DNA of 64,000 nucleotides from Halicephalobus mephisto (taxonomy: Eukaryota > Nematoda > Chromadorea > Rhabditida > Panagrolaimidae): positions 1 through 64,000 of the forward strand of contig SWDT01000063.1 of assembly GCA_009193035.1 (NCBI GenBank), read 5' to 3'. A program made the translations under genes and the position numbers. The notes beneath the pieces are model-generated. The model had not been told where the DNA came from and did not search any database. It was given only the letters and a program-made list of their open reading frames with translations. The first letter of the stretch is position 1. Each line of letters opens with the position of its first letter. Shown piece by piece: positions 47,801 through 58,488 of the stretch.

Positions 47801-50697
47801 TTCTCCTAGTCAACCGGTGTCTGGCAGTAACCCCAACAACGGAGAAGTCCCTTCGAAGGCCGTGAAGCCCCAGATTCTCGATGGAAAAAGAAAAATGAAC
47901 ATTGGGATATTTTTGAAGCAATTTAAGGACATGGATGTGTTGTTGAACAACATTTATCAAGGAAACATCGACGGAATCGAACACGAAAAATTAAAAGTTT
48001 TAGAAAGTTTGCTTCCGACGAGTTCTGAGATTCTGACGCTCCAGAATTACACCGGAGATTTGAAAGTTTTGGAAGATGCAGAAACGTTTTTTATGAAACT
48101 TATCAAAATTCCGGATTTTCAATTGCGGATATCCACGATGACCTTCCGGGCTGACATCAGCGCCTTCGTCGACGACAGCGAGAAGTTCGTTCTTATTTGT
48201 CTTCGAGCTTGTGATGAACTTCTTCTTAGTGAATCACTCAGGAGAATTTTTTATTTATTTTTGCACATGGGAAATTATCTAAATGCTGATGGAAAAACGG
48301 TCGGATTCAAATTAAACACCCTCTGGGGAATCGACAGTATGAGGACCACAAAAGACGGATTGAGTCTTCTGCATCTGGTGGCTCAGAGAATGAAAGATTA
48401 CATCGATGACGTAAAAAACGAACTTTCAACAATCCACGAAGCTGCTAATATCCCTATAGAAAACATCAAAGATGAAGCAAATTCGATTTTTGAAAAACTT
48501 AAAAATTTAACAACAAAAATCGAATTTAAAAATGATGGTTATTTTTTATTTTTTAAAAAATTCCTATCAGAAACGAAATTTAAAATTAACGATTTACAAA
48601 CTCAACTACGATATGTCGAAGAAAAAAGATCAGAAATCGCAAATTATTTTTGTGAATCAGAAAAAACTTTTAAATTAGAAGAATGTTTCAAAATTTTTAA
48701 TACATTTTTAACGCGATTTTTCAACGCTGTTGCAGAAAATAAACTTCGAGAAGAAAGAAAACAAAAAAAACAAAAAAAAGAAGAAAAAGAAGAAAAAATA
48801 GAAACATTGAAAATTTTCGAAAATAAATCAAAGTAAGTTTGTTTTCAAATTACACAAAAACTGTAATTTTCAAAGTTTCTAGAATCTTCTAAAATCTGAC
48901 TTCAATTTCTGGAACTTTTTATAATTTCATAGAAATTTTTTAAAAATTCCAAAATTCAAAAAAAATTTAACCAAAATTTTCTAAAATCTCAATTTCAGAA
49001 ATTTTTTTAAAATTCTAAAATTCAAAGAAACTAGACTTCTGAGAATTTCTGAAAACTGTTCAAAATTTTATTAAATTTTCAAATTTCGAAAATTTTTAGA
49101 AATTTAAATAATTTCGTAAATTTTCATTTTATTTTTTGGTAATTTTATAATTTACAGATTATATGACTTCCTAATCGCACCAACGAACAACAACAATACT
49201 TTGATGCCATATGGAGCTGGCGAACGTCGAAGGTCAGTAATGTGCGTCAGCGATCGTGAAAGATCAGATTCCCCTATCATCAGAAGGAAATTCTCGACTG
49301 CAGCCAAGTCTAATATTGAAAACGTAAGTTCATAAATTTCAAAATTACATAAATTCATATTTCTAATTATACATATTGATATATCTGTAGTTATACATTT
49401 ATATATATAAATTTATATATAGATATATGTATATCTATATATGTATATTTATATATTTGTATATTTATATTTATATCTATATCTATATCTATATCTATAT
49501 CTATATATGTATATTTATATTCATATTCATATAAATTAATTTTTACAGCGTCACAATGAGATGGAATTGTTCCAAAGAAGATTTAACAATGTTCCGATTT
49601 TGGAAGGAGCCAACTTGGAAGCATTCGTCGATGAAGCTTTGAAGGATTCTCAGAAAATCCCTGTTAAAAGAAGTCCTTCACCGTGGATGACTTCTGACAA
49701 CAAACGGGATTCGGGAATTGACGACTCTATTTCCGTTAATGTTACTTCTGAATCTTCTACTTCTTCAGAAATCTCTCCGACAAATGACAAGAACGTTAAT
49801 CTCGAAAAAGACGATCCGAAAATATTCAACATGGATGGATATATCGAAAAAGAACAAAATTCGCCTGGTTCTGTGGTTAAAACTGCTCGGAAAATTCCGG
49901 GAATTTCTCAATCATCAAAATCTTGGAATTCTGGATCTTCTATCAAGGAAAATGAAACTGGATCAAAAGAACAAACAGAAACAAAAATGAAAAACGCTCA
50001 ACTACCCCCGAGACCACCCATGACCAACCCGGACCCCGCAGCCAAGCCTCCTTTGCCCCGATCAGCCACCAAAAGTTTGGACAAGTCTCCGAATCCGACT
50101 TCAGTGTCGATTACTGCTAGGAATCAAGCACTTACGAAAGTCCGGACTTTACGAGGAACCAATTCTGTTATCCAACCGAAACCAGAATCGAAATCTTCAA
50201 TCCCGAACAAACCGTCACAAATTCGAACATATGGTCTAAAGAAACCTGCAGAATCTCCTGCAACCACTCCAACAACCAAAAAACCTTTTCCAAATTTAGT
50301 TTCTTCTTTCAAAAAACCTGCAGAAACTCCAACAACACAACGAAAACTTCTGGAACCTTCTCCAAAGACCTCTATCCTTGCGAAGACTGACCCACCTAGA
50401 CCAAAACCTCTTCCAAAATTACCAACTACCCAAAACGACGGTCTTCTATCTTCTCCAAAATCTCTCCCATCATCACCTCGTGGTTTCGGAAGTCCAATGA
50501 CTCCAACAAAAGCTTCAATTGCTCGTCAATCTTTTAGAAGTTCTACCAACTCCAGTACTAGTTCTAGTCCGAAGAAAAATCTCACCGCTTCTGAAAAACG
50601 AATTTTACAAACAAAACCGTCAAATTCAGTAAGTACAGCTTCTCGTCCGACCATGATCAGAACCGGTTCCGTATCCGAACGTCCAAGATGGATCTAA
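44827..50697 (+). CDS. Formin, INF2-like, with short N-terminus
   Basis: Seven exons (44827-45003, 45259-45418, 46390-46423, 46982-47715, 47758-48832, 49158-49323, 49549-50697) join in frame to 1164 aa. Residues 1-123 resemble the second half of a diaphanous-inhibitory domain (LINRLIKLAP, IRIRHELTELRIHDRLEDL). No GTPase-binding half precedes it. Residues 243-302 are the FH1 domain, with repeated poly-Pro plus PEANFLPPP units that recruit profilin-actin. Residues 330-700 are the FH2 domain, with LQWTKIP at the start and LHMGNYLNADGKTVGFKLNT as the core. FH2 dimers nucleate and elongate actin filaments. The last 440 residues are Ser/Pro/Lys-rich and predicted disordered. The subfamily is judged INF2-like (C. 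elegans EXC-6 type) from the GFKLNTL segment and the N-terminal similarity; the FHOD group is an alternative. An upstream exon may be missing. Confidence 0.93.
45061..45221. mobile_element. MITE with CACAAAAA ends, copy 2, in formin intron 1
   Basis: About 161 bp, starting CACAAAAAAAAATTAAA and ending CAAAAGTTACGCTTTTTGTG. Its internal sequence matches the LASP intron copy: GTAACAATCGTCACATTTTT, then AATATTTGACTTTT and TAGTGACGATTTGGATTTG. It lies wholly within the intron between formin exons 1 and 2. Confidence 0.75.
49370..49540. repeat. TATATC/TATATT simple repeat in formin intron 6
   Basis: Low-complexity run of TATATCTATATC and TATATTTATAT units filling most of the intron between exons 6 and 7. 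Confidence 0.9.
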
Positions 50698-50749
50698 ATA
50701 TCCCAATTCTATTGCAATAATCCTTCTTCCGTGGTAAACCGTATTCATT

Positions 50750-50755
50750 AATAAA
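50750..50755 (+). promoter_or_regulatory. Poly(A) signal AATAAA of the formin gene
   Basis: AATAAA lies 53 nt after the formin stop. The convergent C9orf72 gene stops 98 nt further on, so the two 3' UTRs are short or overlapping. Confidence 0.65.
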
Positions 50756-50852
50756 GTTTTTTCAAGTGATTATGTACAACCAATGATGTAAAGGCATAAC
50801 GATAGAAGGCACTTTCAGCATCAAACATAACTATCAAAATACAATTGACGAC

Positions 50853-53034
50853 TTAGCCAGGAAGTTGGGAATTTTCTGAAATAAAATCAGCAATTGACGG
50901 TAACAACGATTCAGCGTTGGCCATCACAATTGCCAATTCTTCGTGACTATGAATCCGTAGAAGTTGATTAATCTCAGAAAGTTTAAATTTCGAAGAATAA
51001 GGATTTGTTTTGGATTCTTTAGAAGGTTCACTGACAACTTTTACGAGTTCGATGAACGCTCTGGCTTCATTTCTCATTAGTAAATGAAAATGAGCAAGAA
51101 CGTTCTGAAGAGATCCTGGATAATCGTGGATAGAGGATAATAAACTGGAGTACTGATTCGGAAGTGAATTCACAACAGCTAATTTCAGTTTTCTAAAAAA
51201 ATGCTTAAAGTTAAATTAATTTGGGAAAAAATTATTTTAAAAGATAAAACAATTTTAAAAAACAAAATCAATGTCTTAAACTACTTCGAGAAATTAAATT
51301 ACTTTTTAAAGAAATTATTTAAAAATCAATTTTAAAAATTGCAAAACTTACTGATTGGAGTTCTTTGTCGATTTTTCTGGATGATTATTGTTCGCCATCA
51401 AAGACTGCCGGCGTTTTTCGTGATCCCAGTAAGGTCCAGAAAAATACACTTTTTTGTGTTTCAAATCAACAATACACGCCGGCCATCTACAGGAGACAAT
51501 CGTGGACCTCATTTCTTGGACTTCTTTTTCGTTCACAACTTGCAGAGCGAGATATGGATTGATAGCTGTAGAATACGGATTTGTGCAGCGATAATTCATC
51601 GTCTCATCCAAGAACAGACTTAGAGTCAGAACCATCTGTCTGATCTCGGCGTAATCTGTCCCTCCGTAGATGTAGGTATGTCCTCTGGACATGATGACTC
51701 CAGCAATCGCTCGATGTACAAAATACGTATAATCTGAAGGAAGATGCGCCAGAAGTAAATTGTTCTCTGGCTTGAATTCCCTCGTTCCATATGTCCAGAT
51801 TTTCAATTTCGAAACTATTGAAACTAGTTTTTTGAATTCTTCATCGAGAAAGTCAGTCAAGGATTCCACAGATTCGCCGGCATTGAATCGGGATTTGAAT
51901 ACGGTAATTGAGTCGTCCATGAAATGATCGAATAATTGTCGATGTTCCGTGTACCACATTTCACTAAAATCATTATTTAATTAAATTTTAAAAATAAATA
52001 CTTACTCAAAATCGTTCAGCAAAATCGAAAACGCGTGTATCGTCAAATCAGGAGATACAGGATTCGGCCAGAATATATAGGACCCAAAAGCCAATGCACG
52101 AGTCGGGATGACTGTCAATTTGTGGATTATAGGATCACAAGATATAAAGTGCCCGGATATCTGTTCGGCTAAAGCGTGTTTTGCGACGTACTCCTCGTCA
52201 GATATCAAAGGAAGACCAATCTCGCCACTCATGTTGAATAAGAGCTCATTTTGGGAATTCATAGGCATCGATACCGAGTGGTTGCTCTTGGAAGACGAAG
52301 CAGAAACAGCACGAACAGGTGATTGTGGACATGACGGTCCAGTTTGGCTGTTTTCCATGATATTGTTGAGTTCTGCACGCATCTCAGAGAAGCTAGGAGT
52401 CAGTTCTTCCGGGAAATTATGGCCAGAATTTGACAAAGCTTGACTCAACTCAGAGTGGACGGAGTGGTTCGTCGCTATTCCTGAGTCCACCGCTGATTCT
52501 ATCATTTCTTTCGACATTGGATTGGCATCTGGTCCGGATATGTGACCGTCGTTGTCAGAAATAGTGCTAAAAGAACATTCCGCTGCATCGATGGGAGGAG
52601 ATGAAGAAAGATCAGCGGTGATCAATTGACTCTGGAAAAACAAACTTAAATGAAAAATTTATATATCGAAAAACCCACATTGAAGATGTCATCGATTTCT
52701 TCAAATTGTCCTTGTGTACTTTGGACATCCAATGGGGAACTCTGGAAAGGATTTTGTAAATCCAATCGATACTCGACCGAACTCACCGAAGACCCCGTGC
52801 TCTCATGGAATGACTGGTCGCACACATTAGCTTCGAAAGAGTACTGCAACGAAAGATTCAGAATAGGTCCAGAAGTATAATCAAAGGACGACCAGACGAT
52901 TTTCTTGATTGGATTACTGAAATCGTGAGCTAAACTGATTGATCGAGTTCTCTGAAAAAACACAATTATTAATTTCTTAAAAATCAAACAATTACCATTG
53001 GCGAGGCACAGGAACCCGTTGACTGCCAATTCAT
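50853..53034 (-). CDS. alfa-1: C9orf72 orthologue (ALFA-1)
   Basis: Five exons on the minus strand (53034-52996, 52951-52679, 52631-52006, 51963-51352, 51192-50853) join in frame to 629 aa. The longin-like start is SSFDYTSGPILNLSLQY, against AYWDNILGPRVRHIW in the human protein. Later come LAFGSYIFWPNPVSPDLTIH, the segment GTDYAEIRQMVLTLSLFLD (human GSSAEKVNKIVRTLCLFLT) and the C-terminal IHSHEELAIVMANAESLLPS (human LTAEGDLNIIMALAEKIKP). These colinear matches identify the family. C9orf72 is a DENN-type protein that works with SMCR8 and WDR41 in autophagy, lysosome and small-GTPase control. A Ser/Asn-rich insert of about 150 residues (exon 3) makes it longer than the 481-aa human protein. It is convergent with the formin and divergent from UBXN4. 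The ATG at 53034 follows from the phase of the 39-nt first exon. Confidence 0.9.
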
Positions 53035-53452
53035 GATGAAATAATTACTTTTCCATGAACTCTGTGGAAACAAAACTAGTACTCATGGAAATTGCACCAA
53101 TCACGAGGATGTTTGATCACCGTCGCGAATTGACGAATCTGGCTCTCGACACGAAAAACCTCATGTAGAGCTGTTTTTGGAAGTTTGCTTTGTTTCAGAT
53201 TCTTCCCTCGTGATTACTTTATCGTTCTATTTGTTATCTCCACGTTTCATTCTGGTAGTTCAAAACTACTGTAATATTATACCTATAAATGCGAGTGACA
53301 ATTACGACTCCTGAAACGAAAAACTTTATATTTAGTTGTTTTCGAAATTTGCTGACATCTTTCATGGACTTTTTATGATTGTTTTTATTTTTTTATATTT
53401 GTAGTTCAATATAATAACTTAAATTCGTTATAGTGTTGTTTCCGGCATCATT
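53035..53452. promoter_or_regulatory. Shared divergent promoter region, C9orf72 / UBXN4
   Basis: The start codons of the two divergent genes are 418 bp apart, so both promoters must lie here unless first exons are further away. A TTATAG acceptor-like site about 20 nt before the UBXN4 ATG suggests a 5' UTR intron or spliced-leader acceptor. I could not identify specific factor sites. Confidence 0.55.
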
Positions 53453-54620
53453 ATGGCCAGTGAGGAGGACAACAAACTCACCGATGCTGAAATCGAGCTC
53501 ATCAAAGATGATATTGCAGCCGCGGAAGCTAGTGGTCAACCGTTGACTTCTGCTCAACTTCGCGAAAAGATCAAGGAAATTCAGAAAATAAAGGAAGAAG
53601 CTGCCAAGAAGGAAGAACAGGAGAAAGAAATCCGTCGTCGACAAGACGGGAAAGCTATGCTTGAAGCCGCTCGTAAAAATGCCGAATTGAAGCAAAAGTT
53701 GGAGCTTGAGCAAGCCCGTAAGCAACGTGAAGCCGATGCCGAGTACAAGAAACGTCTTCTTGAGGAATGTCAACGTGACAAGTTGGTTCACTCTGTAAAC
53801 GGTGGGATTTCATATATGGATTTCCAGGGAACAACGTAGACTCGCCCGTACCCAGAATACTGCTCCAGCGACCACCCCTGCTCCTCAAACTACGGTTATC
53901 CCTACCGTTAACAGTGACGATTGTCGTATCTGCTTCCAGTTTCCCGATGGGAAGCGTGTGAATGCAGTGTTCCCTTCTTCTGCCAAATTCCAAGTCGTCT
54001 TCGATCATGTTGCTCAGGTAATTTTGTCCCAGATTGTAATTACTGGATCACATCTCTTCAGAACAATCTTTTCGACGGTAATTACGAGCTCCACCGTACT
54101 TATCCTCGTCAAGCTATCAGGGACTACGACAAGGACCTCATTGAACTCCGTCTCACTCCCGCTAGCGTTCTTGCTGTTACCAAGGTTTGATTTCTCTTTG
54201 ATAAATCATATCCCGGTTTATCCTCGTGTAGAATCCTTTCGATTCAATAAAATGACAGCAATTCATTACTATTGTGTTAATAATGTCGGTTAAAGCACAC
54301 AACGGCCCAGGCCATGGTCGTGTCGAAGGCGAAGAGTTTTGGTAGTCTCTTGTTCTCTATACTGTATCTTCCATTGGCAACTATAGTCCAATTCTTTACC
54401 ACATTGTTCGGATTCAACCTTAATAAGCCTGAGGAAACACAAGATTACAGTAACCGATCAAATAATCGTCAAAACGATCCTCAAAGGAAAATCCAAACGG
54501 TTTGTTTATTTTTTTATTTTAATAAATTGCAATTTCCAGGAACACCGTAATCGACGTGGAAACGAAAATGACTCTGATGACGAGGGAACTTGGAACGGGA
54601 ATTCTACTCAGCAACTGTGA
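53453..54620 (+). CDS. ubxn-4: UBXN4/erasin orthologue lacking the N-terminal domain
   Basis: Five exons (53453-53781, 53828-54017, 54062-54184, 54311-54499, 54540-54620) join in frame to 303 aa; introns 1 and 2 are 46 and 44 nt. Residues 1-120 are a charged coiled coil with EIRRRQDGKAMLEAARKNAE, as in the human protein. Residues 140-214 are a UBX domain (FQFPDGKRVNAVFPSS, TYPRQAIRDYDK), the p97/CDC-48-binding fold; the usual FPR loop reads YPR here. A hydrophobic hairpin-like segment (224-249) anchors the protein to the ER membrane. The C-terminus GTWNGNSTQQL nearly equals the human ending. Family members recruit p97 for ER-associated degradation. The human protein has about 508 aa with a thioredoxin-like domain first. 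That domain is absent here, and only 418 bp separate this start from the next gene. Confidence 0.9.
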
Positions 54621-56132
54621 TCATTCCAGATTGGCAATTGACTGTTTACAGTAATTTTACAATAATAAGAGAGATTATTTATAAATAACTATTGAAATGA
54701 TCAAATTCGGGGAAAATGGTCTAATCCTTTTTTGTTACTTTGTCTCAAGTCAAAAATGATCTTGAAATCAGGCAATTCTGTGATGGAATGACTATCGTAA
54801 GTTGTCTATTTGACGTTTGACGTGTCACCAACGTGCTCTCAACATTTACGCTCCGAACCTTTTCCTTGATTTTCGCGCATACATGAAGAAATTTCTTGAC
54901 GTTCCGTCACAGTTGGGTTGAATGTCCCCTTTCAATATCGCCCGATTGTGTTCGTCGGGTTTACACTACCATTTCTCTCATCAGTCTGACGGGTTTGTTC
55001 ACGAAGAAGACGACCTCTGTGATGGCTCGCGGACAAACAACAGCTCTTATAGTTGGTTGATGTGCAGACGTCGTTGTTTGCGTCCCTGTCCTCATTCGGC
55101 CATAGCCACAATCCGCCGCACATCGTGGTCTCTCGCTGGCCGACGACACCCCGAAAAAAGAGTTTTAGGCTATTGCTCTCATTTATCCTTCATTCTCGAA
55201 CATTATTTAAAAGCAAAACTATGATTAACAAAATTTTGGGAATAATTTTTGGTTTAAATTTAAAAAATAACATGTTCTATATGCCAATTTTTCCTTTTTT
55301 GTAATATAATTCACGTAAATCGCACGTGGAGTCTTCTGAACTGCAATTGCTACCGTTTTTCTCTTTTTCGTTCGTTAAATTGTTTCTTTTTCGTGTATCA
55401 TCTGTTCCAACGTAGATAAACCCCAGACGAGAAATGCTCGAAAAAAAAAGATTTTGATTAGTTTCCTGGTTTGTTCATGATAATGAAAGTAACGGTCTTT
55501 TTTATACTTTTTTTTAAAATTTAAAAAATTTTAAATTTAAAAAAAAATTTATTTTTTATATTTTTGCCTATGGCAAGCAGCTGAGTTTCCGCGCCGTCTC
55601 TTGGTTTGCCATTCTGTGTCATTTCTAAAAAAACTAAAAAACCAATGGTTTTTTTTTTTTCAAGGACATTGAATTTTGTTGGTACATTCTGCAACTGTTG
55701 GCATTAAATTCAGACGAACAAAAAAATTTCGCGCCAGTTATTGATGAAAATATATATATTTTTTAAATATTTTTATTTCTAATATTTTTTTACAAAATTT
55801 ATTCAAATTTTTTTTCTAAACAGCTGTTTTTTTAAAAATTGTTTTATAATTTTACAAAAAAGTTATTTTTAGAATTTTTAAAATCTTGTTTTTATCGAGA
55901 ATGGATTCTTTGGCTTCTTGAAGTTAATCTCTTGGACATTTATCCATATTTTTTGCTTTTTTACTTTACTCATTTTTTGGTTTTTTTCGTGTTGATAAAA
56001 ATCGATTTTTGTTAATATTGATATATGAATTTAATTTTTAACGTGAATTTTAGGTAATAATACATTGCGCGGTCTGGTGGGCGCAAGCGGACGACGGCTT
56101 ATTTGCAACATCTGAAACGAAATTTTACAAAT
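54621..56132. other. UBXN4 to HLH-11 intergenic region
   Basis: A GC-richer patch at about 54820-55160 is a candidate promoter or upstream exon for the bHLH gene; frames in it have no recognisable product. The rest is AT-rich up to about 56040. A less AT-rich 90 bases then lead to the ATG, with an acceptor-like TTTTAG near 56055. CAGCTG sites occur at 55578 and 55821. Confidence 0.4.
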
Positions 56133-58488
56133 ATGGTGAAGTCAGAATACGCTGATGAAGAAATGCTTATGAGTGGAAAAACTAGCTGTAATGAGGAGGA
56201 AGATGAAGATATGAACGGAGATTGGCCTCGAGACCCTAACAGGTGAGTTAAGATGAAATTTTTTTCTTGTTGATATTGTTGTCTTATCTTGAGCCATATG
56301 GTTGAGAAGGACATACAGATCGATTTAGCCGAATCACGCTATCCTGGGCTTATCAGGAACAATAGAAATATTTTGACCTCTTGTTCTTTTTTCTATGAAA
56401 ATATCGAGTTTTGATAGTTTTAAACTTTGAATATTAGAAAATTAAGAATATTTAAAATCCATAAAAAAGCTAGCAAAAACGTAAAAAACGAAATTTTTTA
56501 TCATTGTTGTTGGTTGGCATCGATCAAAAACCATTATTCGTTGCAGGATAAAACAAAGCAGATGGAATTACGTGTTTGTATGGTCTTTGTTGAGATAGGA
56601 AAAGAATTAACTGCTTCGATTTTGTTTGACTTTGAATAACCCCCTGTGGAAACAAAACGGAAATTTTAAACATTACTGCTTTTTGGGGTGGAAATTTTGT
56701 GCATTGGTTGCTTACTTTCGATTCACTCTTTCGATGAAAAAAGAGATCTGTCTGTATGTGTTCTTGTTAACCAAGTAAAAAGCTGGGACATAGTTTTCCT
56801 ATTGAACGAGGGAGAAGAAACATTGGTTGACGGCTGATTAGAGTTGGTTTGGTTCGCTCTACGTCGACGCACAAGGGAGAACTCAGCTGTTGTGTGTGAA
56901 AGACAAACATAACGCAGAGCTTTTTTACATTGGCCAATGGACCGCTGGCAGCTGTGAGCTATGTTTCTTGGATAGAAAAAATGTGCTTTAATTTAGACCT
57001 ATGCAAAAAAAAAAATAGAAAAAATTTTGCAATTGATAGGAATGAGGGACAATTCAATATAATAGATTTTATAAATAATAAAATTTTTCAATTTTATTAA
57101 AGTAGTTTTAATATAAAATTATTTAAATAATTTAAGAATTATTTTAAATATGAAATTGAAAAATTATTTTAAATTTAAAAAACGAATTTTGTTGCGAAAA
57201 GTTGTTTTAACACGAAATTTTGGTACTTTAGAGAGTTTTAAAATTGTCGTAAAAAAGTAGAAAACGATTTCGGTCGAGTTACCGGGTTTACCGTTTTTTT
57301 CGTTGTTGAAAAACACAGAAATTTTAAAATTATAAAAAAACAATATTACGGAAAATTTAAAATTGTAATTTTGTCTAAATAAGAATTTTTGATATTTTTC
57401 GAAATTTTAAAACAATAAAAAATAAGAATAAATTAATTTTAAATAGAAAATTAACAAATTTACCGTTTTTTTCGTTTTAGAAAAATCTTTTAGGCGCGAA
57501 TTCAAAAATTCCAAAAGATATATCGTTATTTGATCAATTGTAATGCTTGTATATATCAAATTGTACATCATATATCTCATTTTGGCGCCAGAGTTTTTCA
57601 AGGCCATATTTCTTTTTTGAAAGAGAATATTACTCAATTTAATTGTTCCAGATGAAATTTAAGATTATAAAAGTACAAGGTTTACGGTAGATCTAATTTG
57701 ATGTAACCTTGATATTAATTTTTTATCGGAACTGATTTTTTTTGACCGAAATACGTAGAATTTACGAGAAACGGGGTTTGTAAAGTATTATTGAAGTTAG
57801 AATTTTTTCAATTCGGTAGGTGCCTTGCAATAAATCAAAATGTAAAAAATGAAAGAAAAAATTTTGGGTGTTTAATCAAAAACCAGCAGGCCATTTTCAA
57901 AGAAAGTTGACCCAATCAAAAAGTTTATTATTCTGTAAAAAAATAATTTTTTTATGTAAAATTTAATTATTAAATGAAATAATAATCAAAAATTACAGTA
58001 TTGTGGAAAAAAACAATTTTTTAATTTTGGATTTTGAAATTTCCTAGAATATTTAAAAATTAAAAAATATTCCGAATTGTGAGATTTTATTTTTTAAAAA
58101 AGTTTGGAAAATTCGTGTCGAGACAATTTTTAAAAATATTCTTTATTTTTATATTGTGATTTTTTTCCTAATTTTTGTTCATTTAATTCATTGAATAATT
58201 TTTTCATTGATGTTTCGACCTTCTTTGAGAATGAACATCAGCTGTTTACTTTAATGGTCAAAATTTTCATTGAAATTTCACTAATAGTTGATAAAAGTCC
58301 TTTTTGGTTTTTAATAGTAAATTAATTAAAATAATTTTAGAAAAAAATTTATTTACTTGGTCAAAAATTAAAACAATTGTTGTTTGATTTTGGTTTAAAA
58401 TACGAAAAATGAGTGACGAAAGGACATTTGTCAATGAAGAGTAATCTTTGACTTGTGCTAGAATCACAACAGCTGATGCCTACAGCTG
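55578..58488. promoter_or_regulatory. CAGCTG E-box cluster around the AP-4 gene start
   Basis: CAGCTG occurs at 55578, 55821, 56884, 56949, 58239, 58470 and 58483, on both sides of exon 1 and in intron 1. CAGCTG is the core site bound by AP-4 (TFAP4) family proteins, so autoregulation is plausible. This is inference only, because the same hexamer also occurs elsewhere in the window. Confidence 0.3.

Noticed and set aside
52952..52995. Possible GGGGCC expansion in C9orf72 intron 1
   Set aside because: The intron is only 44 nt and AT-rich; no hexanucleotide repeat is present.
54922..55304. Frames of 62-100 codons on both strands downstream of UBXN4
   Set aside because: Same reason: GC-richer patch with open frames on both strands and no recognisable product.
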